DNA of 64,000 nucleotides, taken from positions 3,586,501 through 3,650,500 of the forward strand of contig NC_088787.1 in NCBI RefSeq assembly GCF_949628265.1. Reading direction: 5' to 3'. The notes beneath the pieces were generated by a model. The model searched no databases. It was not told the DNA's origin and saw only the letters and a list, made by a program, of their open reading frames with translations. Shown here one piece after another: positions 10,933 to 23,440 of the stretch. The number at the start of each line of letters is the position of its first letter. Within the stretch, counting starts at the first letter, position 1. Source of the stretch: Cloeon dipterum (lineage: Eukaryota > Arthropoda > Insecta > Ephemeroptera > Baetidae). A program made the position numbers and the translations under genes.

Positions 10933-12276
10933 GCAGTGGCTGAAGCCAGAACAAGTCGTCGTCATGCGACGGTTAATATCTTATCTTTTTATCACTGACG
11001 ACAGGGCGGCAGCTTTTGTCTTTTCTGCCAAAAAAATTATAAACGCCAACAATTCAACCACCATCCACCGCAATTAAATTATACATTAAAGCAGGCAAGG
11101 TGTGCGAAAAAGGCCAACATGATAATTGTGCAACAATTTTTATTTCATTGAACACAACTGTTTTTGGTTAATTTTGAAAAATTAAAACATTCCAATTTAT
11201 AAAATTCAGTGTGAATATGATTTAATTTTGGAAATGTATTCAGGATCATCTTGTAATGAATCCATCTCGAAAATCATGGAAAATCATCGTCCATTAACAC
11301 GAATTTGTTCCCACTTGTCCTCAAGTATTCCCATATTACATACCATGTTCCTGGCTAAAAATTGTCTGATGCTGCACTGTACTCAAGGGGAGACAATATC
11401 AGATAAAGATGAAAAACAATATTTAATCTGCGATGAGCTAATAAGAGCGACGCCTGTGTAACTACTTCTAACTACTTCTAAAATGAAGCAGACCCGAAGA
11501 TGTTCAATAAATAAATTAATTATTTAATGTGAAGAGCTCTTACTAAAGTCTAATTAAATTGAAGACATTATCTTACAGTTTGAGAGGCCCAAAGTTATGA
11601 ACCTGAATTCAATAAACAGTTATTTTTTTAAATCAGTGGCTGTCCATTCCGAGTAAAAGGTGAACCTTATCACAGTTATATCTCCTGTGCAAGCGACAAA
11701 GAACAGGTTCAGCCACTCTGAATCGTATAATCTCTCTGATACGGAAAAGCTGCCTCCTCCTTAGTTCTGAAAGCGTCTCCTTATTATGGGCCTGCCATGC
11801 CATTTATTTTGAATGGAGAGGAGAGAGCCATCAATCAAACCATCAAACAAAACAGATAAGCATGGCAGCACGTGATAAGACGGAAATCACGCGTGACAGC
11901 AAGGATTGTCAATTACCATGCGGTGATGGCATGGTCCAAAGTCAAAATTCAGCACAGAAGCGGTGATCAGATAAGGGATGAGTTTGAAATTGGTGTAAAT
12001 AAGGAAGATTAGAAACTGGAATGTTTATTTAATTTTAATATTGAACAAATTAAGCAATTATATCCTTCCCCACAATTTTTACTGACGTGTGTGATGTGCC
12101 CGCCAAAAATTCAATAATATTTGATGATGATTTTTTAAAAATTGAAACTCTTATTGCTCACGGAGGCGCAGTCAAGATAAGATAATGAATACGCGTCCTA
12201 ATTCGTAGATAAAGAACACTGTCACATAAAATACACACATAATCTGCTTCTCTCAGCAGAAAATACCGCGTAATAA
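10933..12276. promoter_or_regulatory. Convergent 3' module with GATA sites (unit 1)
   Basis: Counterpart of 1937-3241, between the 3' ends of Y1 and R2. It has GATA-type motifs near 11400, 11660, 11860, 11875, 11965 and 12175. No conserved reading frame. Confidence 0.4.
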
Positions 12277-15200
12277 TCATTTTTTAAACGCTCCTTGCTG
12301 CGCAGCATGAAGGAAAAAATCTTTCACGACATCATCCTTCAAGAGCTTGAAGCCATCAGTGTTCACAACCGCAGTCATGTGCTCCATGCAGAACTTGAAA
12401 ACGAACTCCTTGAGTTCCTAAAAAGAAATAATTATTTCAACCAGACATTTTCTTTTAAAAAGTAAAATTTAGGCACCTCGGCAGCAAGTAGAACTGCTTT
12501 ATCGTAAATCGATGCAGCGTTTTCCACGGTCACGCCTCTTTTGATAATTTTCAGGCACTCGTTTTGCAGATCAGTCATTTGATAGAAGTGGGCCAACGCG
12601 AATAGCTCTTTAATTTCATTAAATATTTTCAAAAACACCACAACAATTAAAGTTATTTACCTAGAGCCAAATCTGGCTGCAAATCAACCTCGTTGGTGTA
12701 GAAGTATTTCAAAAAGGCGAAAAATACATCGTAGCTGTGATGGTCGATGATTTGCTCGCTATTAAAATTTTAATAAGTCCTGGTTAATTCGCAAGTTAAA
12801 ATATTACCTTTCGTTGCTCTCTTTCCAATTGCCCAGGAACATCGTCCTGAAGACGGTGCAACGCATTATCAGAATTGCTTTATGCGCGTGGATTTTCTTT
12901 CCTTCGACAACAAAAGCAACGTCAGCAGATTCCTAACAAAACGATTAATCGAGTTATGAATTTTGGGATTAAATGACAATGTGTAATATTCATTACGACG
13001 TCATCAAAATGTTTCTTGAGCCAATCCCATTCCAGACTTTCGTTAGCAGTGTTCTTTTCTTCTATTGGCTCATCATCAAGATTTGCACGCAATGATCGGA
13101 ATGTAATGGCTTCAATTGGAATTTTCGCAAAAACTTCATCCAGTGATGTGAATGAGGTTTTTGTCGGACTTGAGTTTCTTTGGCCTTAAATTTGAATTCG
13201 TGATGGATAGCATTTAATTATTTTTATTGACACAAACTCCCACCATTGAATTTACCCCATGCGAATACTTCATCTGCTTCTGTGACTGCAGCACTAATAT
13301 TGCAAGTGTAATGAACAGCTACGTCTCTTATCCTGTGCAAAAATAAATTTAATATTGATATATACCCAATTTTTGTCATGTAAATATTTCATTCGATACA
13401 GCTATTGATGCTTATCCTTTTTTATATACCTGCAAACAATTCCAGATATCAGAATTGGTTCATGTGAATTTTCGAAAGTTCCATTTCCAAGCTGGCCATA
13501 TTCGTTCCATCCCCAAGAATAGACTTTTCCATCGTTGGATAAGGCCAGGACATGATTTAATCCACAAACAATTTTTGTAATTGTGATGCCTTCCAATCCT
13601 GGCACTTTGCGTGGAATGTTTTGCTCCCTCACGGCTTCTTCACTATGGCCCAGAATGCCATATTCATTTTTCCCCCAAGCAAGTACCTTTAAAATGAATG
13701 ATACAATAAAATTATACATTAAGAATCAAATATTATTTTCATTTTTTCTATAAATAACATCCACTTTCAAAAAATAATGCTGGTAAAAAATAGTTATAAT
13801 GCCCGAAATAGAAAATAGTTTTCACCTCTCCTGAGTCTAGGAGTGCAACAGATGAGTAAAATAGACATGCGATGGCTGTCACAACTCCCCCAGCCGCAGG
13901 AAAGTCCAATTTCATTGGAAGAGTTTGGTAATCATTGTGTCCCAGTCCCAACTGCCCGAAATAGTTATAACCAAAGGAAAAGAGCTACGGAGTATTTGGA
14001 AATTGTAAATTAATTTGAATGACATTTATTTTATTTTAACCTCTTTATCCGATGTTAAAACCAGAGTATGCCCTTCACTGCAGACGACTTGCAAAACTCT
14101 TTTTGTTGCCAAAATTCCTTCTATTTTGGTTGGTATCAAGGTTTCTTTTTTCGTACCCAGTCCAAGCTGGCCATAATGATTATTTCCCCAGGCGTAAACT
14201 GAGCCGGTAGCAGAAATCGCAAAAAACGTATAATGTGAGAATTCCAATTCTGAGAAAAAAACAATGCATATATTTTGGAGTCACATCAATAATTATCCTT
14301 AATAAACTTCACCTTGAATATTTTGTCCGCACAATTGTTCAATTTTCGTGTGCTCTGTGCGTGGTTTCTTGTCGCCAGTACCAAGAAATCCTGTTTCGTT
14401 TTTCCCAAAGCCAAAAACTTGGTCATCTTTCGTCACGTAAATTGCGCCACCATCTTTGAATGTTAAATGGCGCAGATGAGAGAATGTTTATTGAAACTAG
14501 AGCGTCCATCGAGACCAATAATTTGTCCCTAGTTTACCTTTTCCCGAAAACGATTTCCCGGATTCAGCCCAGTCCCGAGAAAATGCTCTAATTTTGTTTT
14601 GGAAAACCCGAAACGTGAAAACAACTTCCCGGGAAATCCATGCTCGATCGTAGTTCCGTAAGCAAATATATATGTCTCATATCTTTCAAATTTCCAGGAA
14701 AGGGTGTCATTTTTTTAGAGTAATCATCTTTTTCTTGTTTCCCTTCCCTCGTGCATGTCTTCTAATTTTATTATTGGAGAAAATTCAGGCGAGTTTGGAC
14801 ATTTGTAAGCCGATTGCACACGAGAAGGGATTTTTGGAGTTGAAATATTTTTACTGACACTTCTATTTGCTTAATAAAAAAACTAGTTCTTGTTAATCTA
14901 GATGGTTAAATTCCAGGATTGAAGCTCGGGAATGGGAGCGTTCCATCTAAAAAAAATTGATTTCTATCTGAATGAAAGGTCGACTCTAACACTTGACTGC
15001 GTCCCTCATTCCCGAGCTTCAAACTTGGATTTTCTCCATTTATTAACAAACAAAATTTCAGTGTATACCTAAAAAATTTCAACGCCAACAATTCCCGTCC
15101 AATCGAATTCGCCTGGAACTGGTTCTCGGGATTCCCGGCCAAATATTCTCAAGGTACTCGATAATTTCCCATCCCGATGGACGTTTTAGTTGAATAAAGA

Positions 15201-15462
15201 GTTTTTATTCTCAAAGCGCTAACTTTTGAAATGCCTGTAATTTAGCAGCGGAAAATGCAAGCTAAATAATAAAGACGAGCACCAGCAGAAGCTTACATAA
15301 ATATTGTCAAATTTTCCTTCTAGATTTCATTATACATATTAGAACTTTGTAAAAAAAAAATGAAATTAAAATCTTACTAGATACGACCGCAAGCCTGATA
15401 TTCCGCTTCAGTTCGTCGCTGAGCTCCCGAAATATTTGCCACTTATCCAAGCGGTCCGACAT
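12277..15462 (-). CDS. RCC1-repeat/BTB protein R2, with suspect exon 2
   Basis: Same eleven-exon plan as R1: 15462-15385, 14496-14313, 14249-14041, 13984-13826, 13686-13430, 13332-13244, 13184-12997, 12932-12808, 12758-12661, 12607-12477, 12417-12277. Exon 5 is one codon longer than in R1. RCC1 repeats (VYAWGNNHYGQLGLGT, VYSWGWNEYGQLGNGT), BTB and BACK-like parts are all open, and the end is HAAQQGAFKK. Near the 5' edge of exon 2 there is an in-frame TAA (14488-14490), reading ttt-caa-taa, where R1, R3 and R4 read ttt-caa-caa. If exon 2 starts at the same acceptor as in R1, the protein is truncated after about 28 residues. If it starts at a later acceptor such as 'attcaaag|atgg', it escapes. 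Intact gene or recent pseudogene cannot be settled from sequence alone. Confidence 0.6.
14919..15022. other. Intronic inverted repeat, R2 copy
   Basis: Arms 'ttgaagctcgggaatggga' (14919-14937) and 'tcattcccgagcttcaa' (15006-15022) pair over about 17 bp around a loop of some 70 nt, in intron 1 of R2. Confidence 0.5.
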
Positions 15463-16701
15463 CGCGGCGGCAGCAGCAGACTCCGCACCTATTCGAGTTC
15501 TCCTTACAATCAGCACTGCTTGCAAGAGAAGCAGACAAGAAATGAAGCATTTTTTATCTCTCTTGGCGCCAGTGTAGGTTTATCAACGAGTCGGTCGGCG
15601 ACTGTCTGCCATTAATTGCCGCTATCCGCCGCTATCGAATTTTAATCTCATTTAATTAGGAAACACGGCGCGACAAAGGAGATTGTGACTGTAGTAAAAG
15701 TACTTAGGAACCAGCCAAAGTAAGCTCTTTCATTAATTTAAAATCTCTTTTATAAATTACCAATTAGTTTGAGAAATCGCCCGCAAGATTGTACTAAAAA
15801 AAGTTCAACTTCTCATTAATTATTTATTATTCTCTATTGCACTCGCCCATCTGGCAGCGGCGGAGACTCGAGGACACGCGACTTCCTTGACGGCCCTTTT
15901 AGTAAAAGTGTCCGGCTTCAGGGCGACGCTCAGCGGCCGAATGAAACTTAAGCTGACGAACGGCGCGAGCTCACATCTGGACTCAATAAAGGCACTAATT
16001 CTAGGCTAAGATTAATTCCCATCCTGCACCGACAACCGTTGAAGCACGGGTTTATTCCATTAATTTATTGTTATTTTAATTATAATCACACCCTAGAAAA
16101 CCGTGTTACAAATCACATTCGAATCTGCGTAGTTTTTCCACAACGCCTCCTCTCGCTCCCTAGGAATGTCATTCATTCATTCGTTCATTGGTGGTGCTGT
16201 CGGCCTTCTTCCTTCCCTCTCCTTCCATTCATTGCCGCTGACTTCACTCTGGTCGCGTGCCACTCTTGTTGCGGGTTGCATAAGCTGCTCGATCTGCAGG
16301 CGTCATAAAGCACTGTTTGCTTTAGAAAACTCTAATTTATTTGGAAAGCCGACAATGTTTTCCAGATAACTTACACAGTAATTAATTTACTTTGCATAAA
16401 TAAAAAACAATTATTTTTAGAGGCAAATAACGAAATACTAGAATTCCCTTCAATTCATGACAAAAACCAAAAAATATATTTTTCTTTTACAAGAAGGGTC
16501 CTTGATTTGGGAATTTGGCTGCATGCGATTCTCTTTCACAGAAGACGAAGGCATGTTAATAATGTACACACGTTTTCAAATATTGCGAGGGATTACGGAT
16601 TATGGTCGAGTAAAATGAATCTTTTCATCTTGGACTTTTACCACAATTTATTGAGCAGCAAATTTACAAAGATTACCGAATTACGCTTGTATAGAACAAA
16701 A
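15463..16701. other. Divergent intergenic region R2/Y2, first part
   Basis: It carries the TTGGCGCCA site at 15563-15571 and the block conserved between R and Y genes (15840-16330) with its ATTC microsatellite. The CRE seen in unit 1 is changed here to tgacttca. The sequence after 16330 has a counterpart only in the Y6 unit and, decayed, before Y7. Confidence 0.4.
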
Positions 16702-16896
16702 TTAAGAACAAAAAATTAGGAAAATGATACAGAAATTGCAAATCAAGTCCGCTTCATCAATTTCCTCTGAAAATTCGTAGCCACAGACGTTCAAGAACCA
16801 AGTCTTCAATTTCTCCTTGTCCAATTGGACAGCCTGGACAGCGCCGTCCGCCGTCGGACGCTCGCAAACGCGGCAGAGCGGCTTCACCAGCGACAT
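16702..16896 (-). pseudogene. ZAD zinc-finger domain fragment
   Basis: A 64-codon frame from ATG at 16896. It reads CRVC, then a spacer, then LKTWFLNVCGYEF and ADLICNFC. The two CxxC pairs with the intervening WF and the final ICNFC fit the ZAD (zinc-finger-associated domain) at the N-terminus of many insect C2H2 zinc-finger proteins. After ICNFC the frame runs into hydrophobic residues and stops at 16702, and no C2H2 fingers follow, so this is a fragment or a first exon whose remainder is missing. A copy at 51301-51437 is frameshifted. I read it as a remnant carried along in the array. Confidence 0.6.
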
Positions 16897-16899
16897 CAC

Positions 16900-17560
16900 A
16901 GCGACGCGAATGATATATCGAAACAGCTGCAGTTAGTCAGGTCGTCAGGTGGATTACAGGGTAAACGAAAAAGAGAAGGATTTTCTGGAAGAAACTTCAG
17001 CAAATCTATCGATTGAAATATGGATATGATTAAATATTGAAGCAACCAATTTTTAATTTTGTGTTTTATTTATAATTTTTCACTTTGATTCATTAAATTT
17101 AATAAGAGTATTGAAGTTAATTCAGCTCCAGATCAATCTCCCATAAAAAGCGGTAAGAGCGAAGGAAATGTACTCTATAGAAAACCATCGTGACCAACAG
17201 CCTCCCGAGGCTTCATAGAGTTCAAATGGGAGGGAAAAATTAATTCACTTTCAAGTCTTCATACTGCTCAATATAGGCAACATCCGCTTTCAAATTATAG
17301 ACGTGCAAATCTGATAGCATATGTAATAACGTTTTAAGCAATTCAATTCCATAGAAACTAAACGATTTAAATATATAACTGCGTGTTTGGCATTTTTCGA
17401 GCCTACTTTTCCGTAAATTTGTTTAGTATTCCTATTTATTGCAAAATTATATAGGTAACAAAATCTGTCAGTCTGCTCTTTTTGGAATTTTATTTAGAAA
17501 GAATCTTTCAACCACAGTCAGCTCGGCTGCTTCAATAATTATGGCTGCAATTTTTCCCTG
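16900..17560. other. Unit-specific intergenic segment before Y2
   Basis: Non-coding sequence shared with 51440-52060 before Y6 and absent before Y1 and Y5. Nothing else is recognised. Confidence 0.3.
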
Positions 17561-17772
17561 AAGCATAAGACGGTGAGCCGTCGACAGATAATATAAGGCG
17601 GAGTGTTTTTGTGGGCTCAAGTATCACCCAAAGTGGACTTTGGACTATTGCTGCGGGAGCAAAGAGCGCATTAAACATTTCCGGGTAAAGGCTGCTTATT
17701 TAAGAGGGGAGCTCGTTGCTTCTGAAAGACATTCGACTCTCTGCGATCTGGCTGTGAAGTTCCGGCGAGCAG
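17560..17772 (+). promoter_or_regulatory. Y2 promoter and 5'UTR exon
   Basis: As for Y1: AGTCCA direct repeat (13-mer at 17634-17646), TTATTTAAG at 17696-17704, 5'UTR donor after 17772, and acceptor ttttag ending at 17950. Confidence 0.55.
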
Positions 17773-17968
17773 GTTTGTTTTCTTGGAAGCTAGTTTTTGC
17801 CACTTTTTTATTTGAAATTTTATTCCTCTCACGCTATACAAATGATGAAATGATTTATTTCGTTAGAAAACTTAAGTTGGATTTCAATTTTTTGTTTGTT
17901 TTATTTTCTGTCTCCAGCTTTCTCTCTAATCAAACCATTCCTTTTTTTAGATAAAAAAAGTTCGAGTC

Positions 17969-19433
17969 ATGAATCCTTTTTACTTTTCGTCATCGTTTTG
18001 CTCCGCCTTTCCTTGGCCACCGCCGCCAACTTCACGCGAGTCTTCGAGTGGCCCCATGGAATGGACTACGTGTGGCCTTCCGAGACGAAAAGGATACAGG
18101 CCTTGCAAGCTGGAACTTTCAAGCCTGAGAATATTGTACCTCTTTTCATGGCTGTGTTCGGATCAAGGATCTTCCTGAGCCTTGATAAAGTAGATGGCAT
18201 TCCGGTGACTTTGGTGTCCCTGCCGACGAGCAGCGTGTCCTCTGCGTCCCCGAAGCTCACTCCATTCCTTTCGTGGGACATGCATGTAAGTGTATAGGAA
18301 AGAATTACAATCAAATCGCATATGCGTTCAGTCACTTTTTAGTCGAATGTTGTCGGAAATGTTTATATATTTTCACGATATGGAAAGAAACTGTAAAAAA
18401 ACGCAACGAATATATACTTTTTTGTAGGAATATGGAAAGTGCAAAAATATTGAACAACCAACAGGGCTGGAAGTGGACAACGTTGGCAGGCTGTGGGTTC
18501 TGGACAGCGGTAGCGAAAATTGCAATAGCAAACTATGGATTTTCGACTTGTCCAACCACGATCAAACCATATTAATTCATCATTTTCCTAATGCCTATTA
18601 CTTGCATGACTTGGTGCTGGATGAAACGCCCAACGGATATTTCGCTTATTCCACGCAGTGGGGTGAAAATGACATTGTCGTTTTTAGTTTGGAAAGAGAA
18701 GAATCTTGGATTGTCAAAACTCCAGGAATGAGGGTTTTGTCCACTGCCCTGACCCCCAAGGAGGAACCGAGACAACTCTATCTTGGCAAATACAACTCCA
18801 CCGAACTGTATTCAACTTCCGTTGCCGAACTTCGCAACGGAAATAAAACTGCAAATCCGAAACCAATCGGAAAATGGATTGGATATAATTCGTATAGAAT
18901 GCTGATGGACAACCACGGAACCATGTATGCAGCCTTTTGGGAGATCAATTACATAATCTCCGTGAACATATACCAGCCAGATCAGGCGCAGAATTTTCAT
19001 GAGGTAGGAAACCAAATTGAATCAGAAATTTGTAATTATATATTAGAGATGGATTTTTTAGTATTAACATTTTTAAACTTTTATATTTGAGAGTTGCGTG
19101 TATGATTTCATTTCTTATATTTTATCCTTAAGTCTTAGCTATAAGTACGAAAATAATGACAGTCCGGATCACTTTTTAGGATGAAAAGATGAGTACTGAA
19201 TGGCCGTTTACTTTTTCCTTGGACTCGTCGGGAACCTTTTGGATGACTGAGTTTATTAAAACAAGGACTAGGCCAACGTACAGGCTACTAAAGGCCGCAG
19301 TCGGTGCAAAGTCATACATGAGCGAACCTCAGACAACAGGTAATTTTATTCGAAAAATAGCTATTCCCATCTAATTTTTTCAACCATCATGATTCATTTG
19401 AGATAATGCATTACAGGCGGACGGAAGTGTTAA
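17969..19433 (+). pseudogene. Yellow-family copy Y2, frameshifted at its start
   Basis: Exons 17969-18285, 18428-19003, 19180-19339, 19417-19433. The body is nearly identical to Y1: same Yellow motifs, same splice sites and the same anchor-deleting last exon. Two extra T bases directly after the third codon (five T instead of three) put the ATG out of frame with the rest; exon 1 is 317 nt instead of 315. From that ATG translation gives about 69 unrelated residues. The correct frame has no ATG before the signal peptide, and the next one lies at about 18059, after the signal peptide. Unless an upstream start or alternative splicing restores the frame, the copy cannot make a secreted protein. 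PolyA signal at 19657-19662. Confidence 0.7.
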
Positions 19434-20945
19434 AGACGGAGAAAATCGAAAATGATTTGTACGGCGCCTTCAAAGCCCCGCTTCATTGACCAACAGGCTT
19501 TGATTAATACCCGATTTTTCATATCCTTATTCACTAACTATTCTTTTTTATGATTTCACGGTAAAAATATACTTTGAATTAGACCTGTAATTTAATTTTA
19601 GAAGTTCATCCAGATATCCGAATATAGGGGAAAGAGTTATATTGTTTTATATTTTGAATAAAATGAGTTTATGAGCCCTGATATATATTTTAGGTGAAGT
19701 AAATTTCATTCAATTTTTCTTTCTATCATAGAAGTCACCGCTTCATTCATTTATTCTGTTATATACTTAATAATTAAATAATGTCAAATCACCTCCAAAA
19801 CACTACTCCCGTGTTTCATTTTAATCTCTTATGCACAAAATATCATAATCTTTAATCTGTCGTTTTGGCAATGAATAAATTTACGCAGCACACGCGGTTG
19901 TCTTTATTTTAGATTTTTTTTTTAATTTCTAACTAAAAGCGCATGAACATTTATGTGTGTTTCATCTGCGTTGTTGAGAGACTACATATTTAACAAGAGC
20001 AAATAACACGTTATTTTACTCTTCGGAGATGGATTTTATTGTTACTTTTTTTACGATCAAAGTCCAAAGAACATCAAGCTTGTGGTTTGCTTTGTTTGCT
20101 AGAAGTTGTCAGTTTTATTTGCCAGGTCAGGAGTGAAAGACCAAACATTTAGGAAGTGCATTTATCAAAGAATTATAGTTTCAGAATTTATAAATAATTT
20201 CGTATGTTGGCAGAAAAGATCAAACTCTTGTATAATTAAAAAAGGGACCTGCTACACTTCTGCGCAATTAAACCCTTTCGTCTCAAGTTGCTTTGGAGGA
20301 AATGGTTTAGAAAAAAGCCTAGCATTAGCATATAGTTGAAGAAGAGCACTCGGTAGACTCGGGCTTCGGAAGGTCCAATTTCTAACAAATCGCACTGGAC
20401 GCGTGGCACACTGCCAAGCGATAGAGCCAAGTCGGCGGTTCAATGTGCAGAGCGTTGAGAAAAGCGAGATTTTATCGCAGTCTCGATGTTGTTTTTTCTA
20501 AGAAACAAAGAAAAAAAATCTAGGCTTACAATTGCCAGCAGAAAATTGCTGCGTTAAAAAAACTACTGCGTTTGACTTTAGCCCTCAAATACTATAATGA
20601 AGTAGAGGATGGATAAAAAATTGGGTCGCGATAAGACGCCACTGCACGCGCCACATAACTCCCGTCAGAGCATCTCGCCTTTTCGATCAACGCAAGCAGA
20701 TAAGAATTTGAGATAAAAGCGATGCAGAATTTGTCCGTGCAAAAAGTGGCGAGTCGCCCAGCCTGTTGAGTTACATAAGTATTTCAAGGCTTTTCATTAA
20801 CAAAATGTCCAAAATTTAAAATATACTTGGTAAAACATAAGAAAAATTCAAGCGATATATTACTAGAATGTAAAAACACTACCGACGATAAGTGTTGAAA
20901 TATTTCCTCGTGCATGCTGTAAATTTTTGCTTCGACATTATCTCT
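19434..20945. other. Y2 3' flank, conserved non-coding
   Basis: Near-identical counterpart of 9431-10918, including the relic tail frame right after the stop. Confidence 0.5.
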
Positions 20946-20959
20946 GTTGCCATGGCAAC
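20946..20959. promoter_or_regulatory. Perfect X-box palindrome
   Basis: GTTGCCATGGCAAC in the conserved setting, followed by 'gtcatgcgacgg' and cttatctt. Confidence 0.5.
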
Positions 20960-21955
20960 GCAGTGGCACAATCCAGAACAAGTCGTCGTCATGCGACGGT
21001 TAATATCTTATCTTTTTATCACTGACAGCTTTTGTCTTTTCTGTCTCAAAATTATTAATGCCAACAATTCAACCACCATCCAACGCAATTAAATTATAAA
21101 TTAAAGCAGGCAAGGTGTGATAAAAAGGCCAACATGATCAATGTGCAACAATTTTTTATTTAATTGAAAACAATTGTTTTTGGTTAAGTTTGAAAAATTA
21201 AAACATTCCAATTTATAAAATTCAGTGTGAACATGATTTTATTTTGGAAATGTATTCAGGATCATCTTTAAGGTTCACTTGCGATTAGTATAATGAATCC
21301 ATTTCCATCTCGAAAATCATGGAAAATTATCGTCCATTAATACGAATTATTTCGCAACTGTCCAAGTATTCCCATATTACATACCAGCTTCCTAGCTAAA
21401 AATTGTCTGTTGCAGCACTGTACTCAAGGGAGACAAGGTCAAATAAGGATGAAAAACAATACTTAATCTGCGATAAGCTTACATGAGCGACGCCTGCGTG
21501 ATGATAATTTTTTGTAAAATGAAGCAGAGCTTTTGGTGTCCATTAAAAAATTAATTACTAAATGAATAGGTCACTCTATAGTCTAATTAAAAGGAAGATA
21601 CCACATGACAGTTAAAGAGACCCAAAGAATTTAATATGAATTCAAAGATAGGGACAAAACCACTATTTTTTAATTTAGTGGCTGTGCATTCCGCGTAATA
21701 GAAGAAACTTACTATCACAGTTACAACTCCGTTGCATACGACAAAGGATTATAGGTTCAGCCACTCTGAATCGTGATACAGAAAATATGTCTCCTCCTTA
21801 GTTCTAAAAGCGTCTCCTTATAATGGGCCTACCATGCCATCTATTTTGAATGGACAGAAGAGAGCCATCAATCAAATCATCAAACTAAACAGCCATCATG
21901 TTAGATAAGCATGGCAGCACCTGATAAGACGGGAATCACGCGTGACAGCGATCAT
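20960..21955. other. Truncated convergent module (unit 2)
   Basis: It matches the 3' modules of other units up to 'cacgcgtgacagcg' at about 21955, then stops abruptly. The RCBTB-like gene expected next is absent, replaced by unrelated sequence and the GC-rich block. This looks like the breakpoint of a deletion or rearrangement. Confidence 0.5.
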
Positions 21956-22139
21956 TGAACGTGACAGTTAATCGACGCAGATCTCACACAAAACGTTTTA
22001 AGAAACGGGATTGGTTTTTTTCGCAGTAGGTATGGTATAATATTGCGGTGTTGAAAAACAAAGGGATAGCACGAAACCTTGGACCTTACAATTAGATTTC
22101 AGTGGTTATACAGTGACCACCAGAGGCAGCGTTGTCGCT

Positions 22140-23440
22140 TCTGCCTGGTTGTGTTAGTTCAGAAGCCGCCTCTGACACGGCGCTGGTGGCACTTGGCGTG
22201 ACGTCACTGGGGGCGGGGAGAAAATCGTCCAGTTAAACAGGCACGCGACTTTGACCTTTGAATGGCATAACTCTGGAGGGGGAACGAATGAGGCAGAGGA
22301 GGCGGAGCTTGCAAAGTCAAAGCCAAGAGAAGGGGCATGACGTTAGTTCAGCAGTTGCCCCACTCACAATCAGACGCGGCGCTGGTGGCTCTTGGTGTGA
22401 CGTCAGAGGGGTGGGGAGAAAATCAGCCAAATGAACAGGCAGGCACGCGACAATGAATGGCATAGCCAAGTGAGCGGAGGGGAAATGAATGAAATTAATC
22501 AAGTGCACAAGGAGGCGCTAGGAAAAGTGAAATAAAAGCAAGGAGGCTGCTGTTTTGAGTTGATTCCTTAATTTTCAGACATTCAGAGCGGACCAACGCG
22601 CAGAAATTCTAAAAGATTAAAATACAATTGCTTATTTTGAATTTATCGAGCTAATTTCTGCTTATTTTTCAGTATTTCCAACATTTTCCCATGTTATTAT
22701 TCGGTGCCAGGGTACACGAGTGGGAGGAGAGTTATGACAGTCGAGGACAGAGTGCGAAGATGGTCCAGCGGTGCCCACTCTCTCCCCTCTCGCAACCGGC
22801 ACAATAAACTTGTTTCCCTGTTCGCATCGTCTGGCCCTAATAAGGCATTCCCGAGACATACAGCAGCACCCATTAATTCCCGAGTCCCTAAAGCCACGAC
22901 GAATAATAATAATAAATAATCACACGGGGAGACGCGCCCCTCCCCTTTTCTCTAGGGCCCCGGCGGCCGAGGCTCCCGCGCTAGCTCGCCTCGCGCTCGC
23001 TGTGCTGTGTGCTGCCGCATTCCCCTGCCACTGGTTCAGCGGTTGCCACACAATAATCAGACGCGGCGCTGGTAGAGCTTGGAGTGACGTCATATACGGG
23101 GGGAGGGGAAGTCAAGCAGACACGCGACTTTGAATGGCATAGCTCAGTGTGCGGAGGGGAAATGAATGAAAATGAATCAAGTGCATAAAGTGGCGATAAA
23201 AAAATGAAATTAAAGCGAGGAGACTGCCGCTAGGGGCGATTCAAGAGAATACAATCTAAAATATGGAAATATCTAGGCATGTTTCGCATTTTCGAGCCCT
23301 CTTTTCTAATTCATTTTTCGTTATTTCCACTTTTTTAGCATATTATTCGGCACTACCCGCTAGAGTATCAATCGAATTTGTAGGCAAAAAACGATCAGCG
23401 TTATAACATTTTATTTAAAAAAATAATAATAATTTAATCA
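22140..23440. repeat. GC-rich CRE-bearing block, copy B
   Basis: Counterpart of 470-1807, with the same order of modules and CRE-like palindromes at 22199-22206, 22398-22405 and 23085-23092. Indels shift every open frame relative to copy A, which argues against coding. It continues without a break into the upstream region of Y3. Confidence 0.6.

Noticed and set aside
10865..11077. Small frame spanning the X-box (about 70 codons) seen in several units
   Set aside because: The conserved part is explained by the X-box and GATA motifs; the frame ends differ between copies.
17896..18297. Long frame that would restore the Y2 signal peptide from an upstream start
   Set aside because: It has no ATG; it opens at TTG within the 5'UTR intron, so it cannot serve as the normal start.
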